Of a stretch of 34,088 bases of DNA, positions 1-8,877 are shown one piece after another; positions within the stretch are counted from its first letter, which is position 1, and the number at the start of each line of letters is the position of its first letter. A model generated the notes under the pieces. That model was given only the letters and a program-made list of their open reading frames with translations. It was not told where the DNA came from and did no database searches. The stretch spans positions 1-34,088 of the forward strand of contig DUZJ01000034.1 in NCBI GenBank assembly GCA_013349615.1, in the 5' to 3' direction. Made by a program: the position numbers and the translations under genes. The DNA is from Planctomycetota bacterium. Its GTDB lineage: Bacteria; Planctomycetota; Phycisphaerae; Sedimentisphaerales; Anaerobacaceae.

Positions 1-344
1 CAAGAGCTTACATTATATTCAAGTCTATACGCATGTCAACCCAAAAATCAACATAAGTACAAGAATTAACAATGAGTTATGATATTTTTTTGACAAAAAA
101 CACTTTTGACGCTGGCATCATATATCCGTATTTACCCCGATAGACACGGAACGGACAGCCCATACACTATGGTATGTGTGAAAAGGACTAATTTTAGGAC
201 TTCGCCCTTGACAAAAGTACTTAAAAGATTTAGAATTATAGAAGAACAATCGCGAGGATTTCGGCTTTTATCGGCAGGCGAAGAAGGGACTCTTCCATTA
301 CGAACGCTTAATGATCGCATTAGTGAGAAATGAGGGCAGCGAAA
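1..344. other. Left-edge intergenic region
   Basis: This AT-rich stretch holds no convincing gene. Short open frames here have no Shine-Dalgarno site and no recognisable product. The only clear signal is a sigma70-like promoter at 208-236. Two other TTGAC-like hexamers near 90 and 106 lack a well-placed -10 box. About 100 nt between the predicted transcription start and the first gene would form its leader. Confidence 0.5.
208..236 (+). promoter_or_regulatory. Putative sigma70 promoter for the PEP-CTERM gene
   Basis: TTGACA at 208-213, a 17-nt spacer, then TAGAAT at 231-236 (5 of 6 consensus bases). It would start transcription near 243, about 100 nt before the first coding sequence. The match is by eye only. 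Confidence 0.55.
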
Positions 345-1052
345 ATGATGAAAACGAAAATTATAACAATTCTGGTGACGACAATGCTGGTCGGGGTGGG
401 TGAAGTCCGAGCAACGGATATTACTTTTACCAGCGATGGCCAGATCAACCCTGGCGAAGTCTGGAGCAGCGTGAGCATATACAACGATGGCACAGTCGTT
501 GACATGCTTGGCGGTTTTGTCGAACAGATGGATACGTACGACTACAGCATGGTAAACATCACCGCTGGTTCTATAAACTCACTGTGTGCTCGTAACTACA
601 GCATTACGAACTTCTCCGGCGGTAGCATTTATGGGCCGACCGCCTTTGACTATGCAACTGTGAACCTTTCCGGAGATGCCAGTGCAGTTTCCCTTGGGAT
701 CGATGATTTCGGAACGCTAAATATGAACGGTGGTAGCATTGGACAAATAGGCATCCGGGACTCAGGTACGGTTAACCTCTATGGTGGTATAATATCAGAG
801 CGTCTTCTTGTTCTCGACTCTGCCCTCGAGTCTGCTGTGATTAACGTTTTTGGTTACAACCTCGACAAGACCAGTTCTGGTGGCCATTATGGATATGGCC
901 AGGTTTATGGATTTTGGCAAGATGGCACGGCTTTTACAATCGAGCTTGATATGTCGAAGACTTACTCACACGTCAACCTGATCCCTGAACCCTCAAGCAT
1001 TTTGTTATTTGTCTTAGGTGCCGTTTTACTAAGAAAACGAAAGTCATTGTGA
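345..1052 (+). CDS. PEP-CTERM sorting-domain secreted protein
   Basis: Predicted secreted protein of 235 residues. The start at 345 is chosen because GAGGG at 332-336 lies 8 nt upstream; an ATG at 330 would lack this site. Residues 1-23 form a signal peptide ending near VRA. The middle is a Gly/Asn/Ser-rich series of short strands (patterns like LNMNGGS and VNLYGGI), suggesting a beta-solenoid. The C-terminus, from about residue 213, is a textbook PEP-CTERM tail: IPEPS, a hydrophobic stretch, then RKRKSL. In known systems such tails are handled by an exosortase and the protein is exported, often alongside exopolysaccharide. No exosortase gene is in the window. The stop overlaps an alternative GTG start for the next gene. 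Substrate or ligand is unknown. Confidence 0.88.
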   Translation: MMKTKIITILVTTMLVGVGEVRATDITFTSDGQINPGEVWSSVSIYNDGTVVDMLGGFVEQMDTYDYSMVNITAGSINSLCARNYSITNFSGGSIYGPTAFDYATVNLSGDASAVSLGIDDFGTLNMNGGSIGQIGIRDSGTVNLYGGIISERLLVLDSALESAVINVFGYNLDKTSSGGHYGYGQVYGFWQDGTAFTIELDMSKTYSHVNLIPEPSSILLFVLGAVLLRKRKSL

Positions 1053-1084
1053 ATCACCAAATCTTTGTTTACGGAGAAACGACC

Positions 1085-4000
1085 ATGTCATTGAAAAAAA
1101 CCATTCTGTTAATCGTATCATCTATCATTGTAACCACCGCTATTGCCGCCACCGCCAAAGCCAGGTCAGTCTTTGTGATTTCAGATATCGGGACCGACCC
1201 CTGGGACACTCACAAAATACAGGCATATCGCATTCAGGACAGCAACCTGGTCTATCAAAATTACTATAACTCAGTTCTTCCTCTTCCCATCAGCCTCGCA
1301 ATCGATGCTGATTCTGAATTTCTATTCATTACTCACGAATACGCTTCTGTTTACTATCCTGGAAATCAAATTGAGATAGTCAATGCCAAAACGATGCAAT
1401 ATGTGGACACTGTAATAGTTGCCGATGCGGCTGGCCTGGCTGGTATCGTCGTAGATCAGGGAAAGCAAAAAGTATACACAATGCAGCGGTCTACGAATCA
1501 TCTGTTTGTCTATTCCTGGAATCCAATTGAGAAGGAACTTACTCCGGACCTTCCTTACCCTTACTATATCGAATTGCAAGCTTGCTATCAAGCGTATGGG
1601 CTTGCACTTGATGAGGAAAATGACCGGTTGTACGTGGCGGACAATACCACGGACGTAAAATATTATGATACGAACGACCCTAACTGGTCTAAACTGGGCC
1701 AGTTTATAGTATCGCACGAGGCCGTAGGTATTGCCGTTGATGTAAACAATCAATATGTTTACACGGGCAGTGGTCGATTTGGTGGCATGTTTTTAAGCCA
1801 GTATGATTTGTCCGCCGACCCGAATACCGCTGAAACTACGGTTGACGTGAACAGCCCTGTCCTCGGTATCGCCGTTGACCAGGCAACGAGTCTTGTTTAT
1901 CTTACAACTTTTGGAGACCACGATGACCATTATTACCAGAATCCGCCGAACGACCGCCTTATGGTCTATGACTCCAATTTAAACCAACTATGGGTATCTG
2001 ACGATATTGGAAATCCAGCAGGCGTGGCCGTCGAAGGTAATGTCTCATATAAGTTCCCTCTGCTCCTTAGCAAGATTGATGATGTAAATGACGGTAACTG
2101 CGTCTTGCCTGGTGATTATATAACGTACACTATTACCTACGGCAATTCGATCACGGACACCAACGACCCCAACTATGTTGGAACCGTCAACGATGTTGTA
2201 ATTACAGACTATCTATCTGAAGCAGTTGACCCTAATAATCCTTTTGACCCTAACTACAATTCAAATGATCACACGTATACCTGGAACATTGGAGTGCTCG
2301 GCCCCGGCGATTCAAATTATGTTACTCTAACAGTCAAGGTGAATAATCTTGCTGAACCATTAGGGACGATTACCAATTATTGTGAAATAGACTGCGAGCT
2401 TGCCAATAACACCGCTGAAGTAAGCACTCCCGTATGCTGGCGGTCTCATGATATTATCTATGTGGATATAAATGCCGTCGGCTCTGACAGCGGGCTATCT
2501 TGGTATCATGCCGACCCTAACCTACAGCGTGCTCTCCAGAAAGCACAGGCCTGGGACTCCAACCAAATCTGGGTAGCTTCAGGAACGTACAAACCAACCA
2601 CAGAAGTGGAGGATTACAATACAGCGTTTGAACTGGTCAACGGTGTGGATATTTATGGCGGCTTTGCGGGGTATGAAAGCGCTATCACCCAGCGTAACCT
2701 GATGATAAATCAAACCATCCTGGATGGCAATCTGCCTGACTATGGGGTAGTCAATGTTGTCAGCGCAAATGATGTTAATGAAGCAACTATTATTGATGGT
2801 TTTACAATAACGAACGGTTGGTGTGGGGGTATTTATTCCGTTAATAGCTCACTAATCATTCGGCATAACAGAATCATTGACAACGGCTACGGCATAATCT
2901 GTATAAACTGGTCATCAGTGAATGTTACAAATTGCGATATTATCAAAAACAGAGGCGGGACGAGTGTTCAGGGCGGAGGAATATATTGCGAAGATTCCAA
3001 TAGCCTCATAGTAACAAACTGTATCATTAGTGAGAACGCTTCCGATGCTAACGGTGGAGGGATATGTTGCAAGAATTCTAACAGCATCATATTAATGGAC
3101 TGTATCATCACCGATAATGAAGCTGGAAACTATGGCGGCGGAGTCTTTGACTACAATTCTTTATATTCGGCGATAGCAGACTGCACCTTCAGCGGGAACT
3201 CTGCACAGCATGGCGGAGGGTTGTTTAACAGTTTTTCCAGTCCAAATATAACTAACTGTATCTTCACCGGCAATAAGGCCGATTCTTATGGTGGTGGTAT
3301 GTACAATTGTTATGAATCATATGTTGCAGTTGTGAATTCCATCTTTAGTGGAAACCGTGCCAACGACTATGGCGGCGGGATGGCCAACTCAGATAACAGT
3401 AACCTTAAACTTACCAACTGCACGGTTAGTGGAAACTCCACGTGGTATGGCGGCGGAATATGCAGTTGGAATGATGCGAATACGAATTTAACAAACTGCA
3501 TCTTCTGGGGCAACGATGCCATTGATTTGGGCGACCAGATATATAACGATGACGCAACATGCGACATAAATGTGACGTTTTGCGATGTAAATGGAGGCTG
3601 GCCAGGTAACGAAAATATCAACGAAGACCCCTGTTTCTTTGATGTAAGCGATCTGAACGGTTTGTGGGCGGAAAATGCCTCATACGATAGTTCAACATTT
3701 CAAAGCACCCTTACCGATTATAGTGCCAACTGGGTCGTTAACGGACCGGCAGGAAAATTCGTTAATCCCGATACACCGAACCAGTACCTGCAGTTCTTTA
3801 TAGTCTCCAACGATGTCAACACCATAAAGGTGTGGAGTGATGTACGTGCCATTGCACAAGAAGGTGACACATACCAAATTTACGATTATCACCTCAGTTC
3901 TGACTCAAACTGTATCGACGCCGGCGACCCCGATTTCAATCCCGACGCCAATATGACGGACATCGACGGCGAACGCCGAGTAGTAGATGGAGATGCTAAC

Positions 4001-4483
4001 GGAACCGAAATAGTCGATATGGGTGCAGACGAATATTACCGGAGCCCGGCTGACTTCGATAGTGACGGAATTGTAAACTTCTTCGATTACGCCCTCTTTG
4101 CCAATTTCTGGCAAAAAACATCAGAAGTTTACGACCTCATCGACGACAATAATTACATCGACTACAACGACCTTGCCCGTTTCTGCGAAGACTGGCTCTG
4201 GCAGAGGGCCTGGGCAAAAGCCTTTCCCTTTAGTTACGGTCAAGGTATGGGTAAGAGTATGGGCCTGGGTATGAGCGAAGGTCTCGGCCTTGCAGAAGAG
4301 ATTTTACCATCCGCATCGGCCAAAAAGCCGCAGCCCCAAGTTACCAAGGCTGATGTTGTGGATTTAATAAAGTGGCTTGAAGAACTTTGGCTTACAGATG
4401 CGGAAGTAAGAAAAATGATAAGCGAGGACGAGTGGCTGAAGTTTATGGAATCCGTAATAGAAGCGATGAAAGAGCAAATATAA
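1085..4483 (+). CDS. Large secreted modular protein: propeller, DUF11-like, beta-helix, dockerin-like
   Basis: Start at ATG 1085, with GGAG at 1073-1076, rather than the earlier in-frame GTG at 1049 that overlaps the previous stop. This gives 1132 residues. Order: a signal peptide (about 1-27); a beta-propeller-like region with YVTN-type repeats (about 30-320); a DUF11-like domain with YTITYGN (about 325-445); a right-handed parallel beta-helix of repeats such as NCIISEN and GGGICC (about 545-820); a segment ending in the common planctomycete pattern IDAGDPDFNP...DMGADEYY; paired dockerin-like motifs DFDSDGIVNFFDYALFANFW and DNNYIDYNDLARFCEDW (about 989-1039); a Gly/Met/Leu low-complexity stretch; and a helical tail. 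It is probably a cell-surface or extracellular protein. Beta-helix domains often bind or cleave polysaccharide, but no catalytic site can be assigned. It lies 32 bp after the PEP-CTERM gene and is probably co-transcribed. Confidence 0.85.
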   Translation: MSLKKTILLIVSSIIVTTAIAATAKARSVFVISDIGTDPWDTHKIQAYRIQDSNLVYQNYYNSVLPLPISLAIDADSEFLFITHEYASVYYPGNQIEIVNAKTMQYVDTVIVADAAGLAGIVVDQGKQKVYTMQRSTNHLFVYSWNPIEKELTPDLPYPYYIELQACYQAYGLALDEENDRLYVADNTTDVKYYDTNDPNWSKLGQFIVSHEAVGIAVDVNNQYVYTGSGRFGGMFLSQYDLSADPNTAETTVDVNSPVLGIAVDQATSLVYLTTFGDHDDHYYQNPPNDRLMVYDSNLNQLWVSDDIGNPAGVAVEGNVSYKFPLLLSKIDDVNDGNCVLPGDYITYTITYGNSITDTNDPNYVGTVNDVVITDYLSEAVDPNNPFDPNYNSNDHTYTWNIGVLGPGDSNYVTLTVKVNNLAEPLGTITNYCEIDCELANNTAEVSTPVCWRSHDIIYVDINAVGSDSGLSWYHADPNLQRALQKAQAWDSNQIWVASGTYKPTTEVEDYNTAFELVNGVDIYGGFAGYESAITQRNLMINQTILDGNLPDYGVVNVVSANDVNEATIIDGFTITNGWCGGIYSVNSSLIIRHNRIIDNGYGIICINWSSVNVTNCDIIKNRGGTSVQGGGIYCEDSNSLIVTNCIISENASDANGGGICCKNSNSIILMDCIITDNEAGNYGGGVFDYNSLYSAIADCTFSGNSAQHGGGLFNSFSSPNITNCIFTGNKADSYGGGMYNCYESYVAVVNSIFSGNRANDYGGGMANSDNSNLKLTNCTVSGNSTWYGGGICSWNDANTNLTNCIFWGNDAIDLGDQIYNDDATCDINVTFCDVNGGWPGNENINEDPCFFDVSDLNGLWAENASYDSSTFQSTLTDYSANWVVNGPAGKFVNPDTPNQYLQFFIVSNDVNTIKVWSDVRAIAQEGDTYQIYDYHLSSDSNCIDAGDPDFNPDANMTDIDGERRVVDGDANGTEIVDMGADEYYRSPADFDSDGIVNFFDYALFANFWQKTSEVYDLIDDNNYIDYNDLARFCEDWLWQRAWAKAFPFSYGQGMGKSMGLGMSEGLGLAEEILPSASAKKPQPQVTKADVVDLIKWLEELWLTDAEVRKMISEDEWLKFMESVIEAMKEQI

Positions 4484-4600
4484 AAATACAAATCAAAAAC
4501 TAAAATTTCGAAGGATGCCCCCCAAATACCCTACGATTACGCTCAGGGCAAGAATTACAGGGCCTACATATTATATAATTATGGATTCCTCCTTAGCGGT

Positions 4601-6046
4601 TTAAGACTTTGGCCTGGGCAGGGGGAAGACGTCGGATTTTGTTCTGGCGGTTATCATAAGCTCGGCCATCTTTGCTGTTATTTTGGGATTGGCATCGGCT
4701 ACGTCGTTCTGCTCGCCGATGTCTTTGTTTAGGTCGTAGAGTTGAATTTTCTGATTCGGATTTGTGCGAACTGCTTTCCATTTTCCCATCCGCACTCCCT
4801 GCCGGCCGCGTAATTCCCAGTAAAGATACTTGTGTTTTTTCTGCTTTCCCGGCTTTCCCAAAAGTGTCGGCAGTATCGAAATGCCGTCTATATCACCCGG
4901 AGCATCAACTCCTAAAGTATCGCAGCAGGTAGGCAGAAAGTCCCAGAAAGCGCAAATGTGCTCGCTTGTGCTGGCCGCCTTGATTTTTCCGGGCCAGCGA
5001 ACGATAAACGGCACACGTATCCCGCCTTCATACACCGAACCCTTGAGGCCGCGAAGAGGACGGGCGCTTTCAAAAAAGGCTGAATCCGAACCCCCATTGA
5101 AAGTCGGCCCATTGTCGCTTGTAAACATAACGATTGTATTGTCTTCAAGATTCAGATCTTTCAGCAAAGACATAATTCGGCCTACGTCCCTGTCCATTCG
5201 TGTTACCATCGCCGCATAGCACGCCCTGGGATTTTGATGGGGGAAGTATCCCTTGTCGCCCGTGTATGGCGGGTCGGGCCATTTGCCCTTGTATTCAGCC
5301 AACGAATCTTCGGGCACCTGGAGGGCAACGTGAGGTATGGTAAAGGGGACATACAAAAAGAACGGTTTGCCCCTGTAAGTTTTAATAAACTTCAGGGCCT
5401 CATTCGCGATAAGGTCGTGCGAATAGTCCTGCTCTTTGCCGTCCTTGTTGCCTTCGAGCCATTGTACCTTGCCATCCCGCCAGAGGTGGTTGGGATAATA
5501 CGTGTGTGCCTGACGCTGACAGATATAGCCGAAGAAATGGTCAAAACCCTGCTTGTTCGGGTCACCTGTTGTGCCGACTCGCCCAAGCCCCCATTTCCCG
5601 AAGGCCCCGGTCCTGTAGCCTGCGTCTTTTAGAATCTTGGCCACCGTGATAGTGCCTGCCTTTAGAGGCCACTGCCCGCCTGTCGTTGCCCCCAGCTTCC
5701 ATCCTTCGTTGCCGCCCACCTGCTTGTTACCTCGGACCTGTGAGTGGCCGCTGTGTTTCCCCGTCATCAGCACGCAGCGCGACGGCGCACACACCGGATT
5801 GCCCGAGTAATGCTGAGTAAACTTCATACCCTGCGATGCCAGCTTATCGATATTGGGCGTTTTAATCTTCTTCTGCCCATAACAGCCCACTTCTGCATAA
5901 CCGAGGTCGTCCGCTATGATATAAACAATATTTGGTTTTTTCCTGTTGGCCCCGAATCTAATCCGTTGTGTTGCGTTTGCGCATCCGGACAAAGCCATCG
6001 TCGCGGTCCCAAAGCCAACTGCTTTTAGAAAGTCACGTCTTTCCAT
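4601..6046 (-). CDS. Arylsulfatase-family sulfatase
   Basis: Type I sulfatase of 481 residues that would hydrolyse sulfate esters, probably on sulfated polysaccharide. The N-terminus carries ERRDFLKAVGFGTATMALSGC, a Tat-like signal with a possible lipobox Cys22, so export is expected. DDLG (46-49) supplies metal ligands. CAPSR (86-90) is the C-x-P-S-R sulfatase signature, with Cys86 the residue converted to formylglycine. FTSDNGP farther on supplies further metal ligands. GGAGG lies 8 nt before the ATG. It follows the pilin-like gene by 13 bp on the same strand and is likely in one operon with it. No formylglycine-generating enzyme is in the window. Substrate specificity cannot be read from the sequence. 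Confidence 0.95.
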   Translation of the reverse strand: MERRDFLKAVGFGTATMALSGCANATQRIRFGANRKKPNIVYIIADDLGYAEVGCYGQKKIKTPNIDKLASQGMKFTQHYSGNPVCAPSRCVLMTGKHSGHSQVRGNKQVGGNEGWKLGATTGGQWPLKAGTITVAKILKDAGYRTGAFGKWGLGRVGTTGDPNKQGFDHFFGYICQRQAHTYYPNHLWRDGKVQWLEGNKDGKEQDYSHDLIANEALKFIKTYRGKPFFLYVPFTIPHVALQVPEDSLAEYKGKWPDPPYTGDKGYFPHQNPRACYAAMVTRMDRDVGRIMSLLKDLNLEDNTIVMFTSDNGPTFNGGSDSAFFESARPLRGLKGSVYEGGIRVPFIVRWPGKIKAASTSEHICAFWDFLPTCCDTLGVDAPGDIDGISILPTLLGKPGKQKKHKYLYWELRGRQGVRMGKWKAVRTNPNQKIQLYDLNKDIGEQNDVADANPKITAKMAELMITARTKSDVFPLPRPKS

Positions 6047-6059
6047 TTATAAGCCTCCG

Positions 6060-6854
6060 TTAGTAGTCTTTAAATTTTCTCATCCATTCGGGCCAGCCGC
6101 CCGACCAGCCGCTTGTATCAAACTCTCGATGCCACTTTAACTTCCACAACTCCTTAAGTCCGACTTTCCGGACCGACCAATTCATAAAAAGGCAATTTAT
6201 ATAGCCGTTGTGTCGGTCGATACAGAAATGATGCATCTCGGCGTTATATCCGCTCCACTCACCGTTATCTGTGGGTGGTTCGATACGTACCTGGCCGATA
6301 CCGTAGCATGGGCCTCCTCCCCTCCACATGCTGTCCAAAAACACCGGTATATTAGCCGGCCCTCTTGCATCAACCGTGCGCCAGTTATATTTTGTCAGAC
6401 GTCCCTGAATGTCCGTAATATTGACCGGTGGATTATAAAGCCAGTTATTCATGCCATAGCTGCATTGTTCATTCCCAATACTGCCTGTTATAGCTGGTCC
6501 CATTTCGTAACTTGCATAGGGACCGCCGTACTCCGCCCCATCAGTCCGCCGCTCCTTCGCCATCGGACAGAGCAGCAGCTTTTTGCGCCTCCTCGTATCT
6601 ATGTATGGCCGCAGCACCGTTATCCACTCGCCGCGGGCCCAGTTAACCCAGTACCCTTCGCTGAAAGAGCCGTCGTGGTCATCGGCATACATCATCCAGT
6701 AAAGTCCCCATTGGTGCAGGTTCGATTTGCAAATCGCCGCCCTGGCCTGGTTCCTTGCCTGCTCCAGTGCAGGTATCAATAACGCCATCAGCAGCGCAAT
6801 AATGGCAATCACCACCAAAAGCTCAACTAATGTGAATCCACTTCGTTCCTGCAT
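6060..6854 (-). CDS. Pilin-like protein with type II secretion N-terminal motif
   Basis: Protein of 264 residues starting with [25 protein letters not shown], shown here only as a family signature: a prepilin peptidase cleavage site with Glu5 of the mature form and a hydrophobic helix. The rest is a Trp/Tyr-rich globular domain with MYADDHDG and, near the end, [21 protein letters not shown], the planctomycete-type pseudopilin pattern. Such proteins are abundant in Planctomycetota and their roles are mostly unknown. It is the first gene of a likely two-gene operon with the sulfatase. No pilus or type II secretion machinery is nearby. Confidence 0.88.
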   Translation of the reverse strand: MQERSGFTLVELLVVIAIIALLMALLIPALEQARNQARAAICKSNLHQWGLYWMMYADDHDGSFSEGYWVNWARGEWITVLRPYIDTRRRKKLLLCPMAKERRTDGAEYGGPYASYEMGPAITGSIGNEQCSYGMNNWLYNPPVNITDIQGRLTKYNWRTVDARGPANIPVFLDSMWRGGGPCYGIGQVRIEPPTDNGEWSGYNAEMHHFCIDRHNGYINCLFMNWSVRKVGLKELWKLKWHREFDTSGWSGGWPEWMRKFKDY

Positions 6855-6994
6855 CTCAGCTCTCTTTTTCTCCTATCAAAGACCCTTCTAAGCCGACGTT
6901 TGTCTTTTAGAGATGCCCACTTCTACTGCTATGTATGTCTGAATTATTATAACCGAATTGCCTGGGTGAAAGCAACACGCCTGCGAAAAAGTTG

Positions 6995-7023
6995 TTGATT
7001 GTTGCAAACCTTACACTTATTAT
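6995..7023 (+). promoter_or_regulatory. Putative promoter for the FG-GAP/DUF1080 gene
   Basis: TTGATT at 6995-7000, a 17-nt spacer, and TATTAT at 7018-7023. A transcription start near 7030 would leave a leader of about 38 nt containing GGAGG at 7054-7058. The -35 match is only 4 of 6. Confidence 0.4.
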
Positions 7024-7067
7024 AAAAGCCACATACTAAAACAAATATATTTTGGAGGTTACTGATT

Positions 7068-8849
7068 ATGGAAAACACAAAAAAACGGACGGTTGAAATG
7101 GCGTTAATTGTGCTGCTGACGGTTGCTATTTGGTCAACGGCTGCGAGTGCCGATGTAAGCTGGACGCGCAAAAGCAGCTCGACCGGCGATATGCCGGCCC
7201 CCGGCGACGGTAAGCAGCAGACCTGCTGTCTCGTCCTTGATATTGATAAGGATGGTATTGATGATTTTGTCATCGGCGAACGGACCCGAACGCCCTCGGT
7301 GGTTTGGTACAAATACAACGGCAAAGGCTGGGACAAATTCGTTATTGACAACACGAGGCTCAATCCCGAGGCGGGCGGTGATTTCTGCGACATCGACCGC
7401 GATGGCGACCTCGATATTGTCTTCGGCCAGGATTACAGCGGCAACGCCATCTGGTGGTGGGAAAATCCTTATCCGAATTTCACAAAGCCCTGGACAAGAC
7501 GCTTCATCAAACACTCCGGTGCCCGCAAACATCACGACCAGGCCTTCGCAGACTTCGACGGCGATGGGGACACCGAGTTTCTCTCCTGGAACCAGGGCGC
7601 GAAAAGTCTGCTTTTGTTCGAAATTCCTGCAGACACAAAAACAATTCAAATTTGGCCGTCCACTACGATTTACTCGTGGTCATCCGGACGTGAACATGAA
7701 GGCTTCCCATCCATCCCCGTGGATATCGACCTGGATGGTAAGCTCGATATCGTTGGTGGAGGCCGATGGTTCAAGCATACCGGCGGCAACAATTACAAGG
7801 AAAATATTATCGACTCCGATATGGCGTTTACACAATGCGCTGCGGGCCAGCTAATCAAGGGAGGTCGCCCCGAGGTCGTCTTTTCGCCGGGTGACATGAA
7901 CGGAGATGCGAAGTGGTACGAATGGAACGGCAAAGGATGGAAAGCTCATAAGCTGCGTTACGTTGTCCACGGCCATTCCTGCGAGATAAGAGATATTGAT
8001 GTTGATGGCAACCTCGACATCTTTATTGGTGAGATGGGTAATCCCGGAGCCGGTGACAATGCCAAGATTTACATTTGGTATGGCGATGGAAAGGGAAACT
8101 TCAAGGAAACAGTTGCCTCACACGGCCAGGGTATTCACGAGGGCAAACTCGGCGACCTCAATGGCGACGGCGACCTGGACATTTTGCTGAAGCCCTACAA
8201 TCACAAAACTCCTCGCGTCGATATCTTATTGAATTCCGGTAGTCCAGATAAAGCGGGATGGCGGTACCTGTTCAATGGCGAAAACCTTGCCGGCTGGGAG
8301 AACGACAGCGGCGGCAAGCCTTCCGACAAGTGGGTAGCCAAAGACCGCGCACTGGTCCGAACGCCCGGAGCCGGCATGATTTGGACCAAAGAACGATTCG
8401 ACGACTTCGTACTCGACCTGGATTTCAAAACCGAGGGCAACAGCGGTATCTTCTTCCGCACCGACGACCCGCGGGACTGCGTGCAGACCGGGATTGAAAT
8501 GCAGGTTTATAAGCGCGTCAATAATCCCAGCAAGTACAGTTGTGGCGCGGTCTATGACGCCCTCGCACCCAGCAAGGAAATGACCAGAGACGGACAGTGG
8601 AACCACGTTACTATTACTGCCCTGGATAATAAAATCACAATCGTACTCAACGGTGAGCAGATTATTGATATGGACCTGAACCGATGGACGCAGCCGCAGA
8701 AGAATCCCGAACCCGACGGCTCGAATAACAAGTTCCGCACGCCCCTGAAGGATTTCAAACGCGAAGGCCACATCGGTTTCCAGGACCACGGCGCCAACGT
8801 CTGGTATCGCAACATCCGTATCAAGCTGCTGCCGAAGGCTCAATATTGA
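7068..8849 (+). CDS. Secreted FG-GAP/VCBS repeat protein with C-terminal DUF1080 domain
   Basis: Protein of 593 residues. A signal peptide ends near ASA28. Residues about 30-390 carry at least six calcium-loop repeats typical of FG-GAP/VCBS propellers: DIDKDGIDDF, DIDRDGDLDI, DFDGDGDTEF, DIDLDGKLDI, DIDVDGNLDI and DLNGDGDLDI. Residues about 395-590 are a DUF1080 domain (3-keto-disaccharide hydrolase-like, concanavalin-like fold), running from YLFNGENLAGW through GNSGIFFRT to NVWYRNIRIKLL. DUF1080 proteins are very common in Planctomycetota and some act on 3-keto-glycosides. A propeller fused to DUF1080 suggests an extracellular carbohydrate-binding or hydrolysing enzyme. GGAGG at 7054-7058 supports the start. 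Its 3' end converges with mnmA. Confidence 0.9.
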   Translation: MENTKKRTVEMALIVLLTVAIWSTAASADVSWTRKSSSTGDMPAPGDGKQQTCCLVLDIDKDGIDDFVIGERTRTPSVVWYKYNGKGWDKFVIDNTRLNPEAGGDFCDIDRDGDLDIVFGQDYSGNAIWWWENPYPNFTKPWTRRFIKHSGARKHHDQAFADFDGDGDTEFLSWNQGAKSLLLFEIPADTKTIQIWPSTTIYSWSSGREHEGFPSIPVDIDLDGKLDIVGGGRWFKHTGGNNYKENIIDSDMAFTQCAAGQLIKGGRPEVVFSPGDMNGDAKWYEWNGKGWKAHKLRYVVHGHSCEIRDIDVDGNLDIFIGEMGNPGAGDNAKIYIWYGDGKGNFKETVASHGQGIHEGKLGDLNGDGDLDILLKPYNHKTPRVDILLNSGSPDKAGWRYLFNGENLAGWENDSGGKPSDKWVAKDRALVRTPGAGMIWTKERFDDFVLDLDFKTEGNSGIFFRTDDPRDCVQTGIEMQVYKRVNNPSKYSCGAVYDALAPSKEMTRDGQWNHVTITALDNKITIVLNGEQIIDMDLNRWTQPQKNPEPDGSNNKFRTPLKDFKREGHIGFQDHGANVWYRNIRIKLLPKAQY

Positions 8850-8877
8850 CATGCCGTTGGTTACATTGGCTTAGGTT

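Noticed and set aside
90..125. TTGACA/TTGACG hexamers near the left edge as promoters
   Set aside because: No -10 hexamer at a suitable distance, and a better promoter exists at 208-236.
1322..1753. 143-codon reverse frame
   Set aside because: Antisense shadow of the propeller region of the large secreted protein, without a ribosome site.
2940..3500. Tandem GGC-GGA-type repeats, considered as a CRISPR or DNA repeat array
   Set aside because: The repetition is at protein level (beta-helix coils with GGG and NC..SGN patterns), with variable unit length and diverged DNA.
4830..5219. 129-codon forward frame
   Set aside because: Antisense to the sulfatase, whose motifs are unambiguous.
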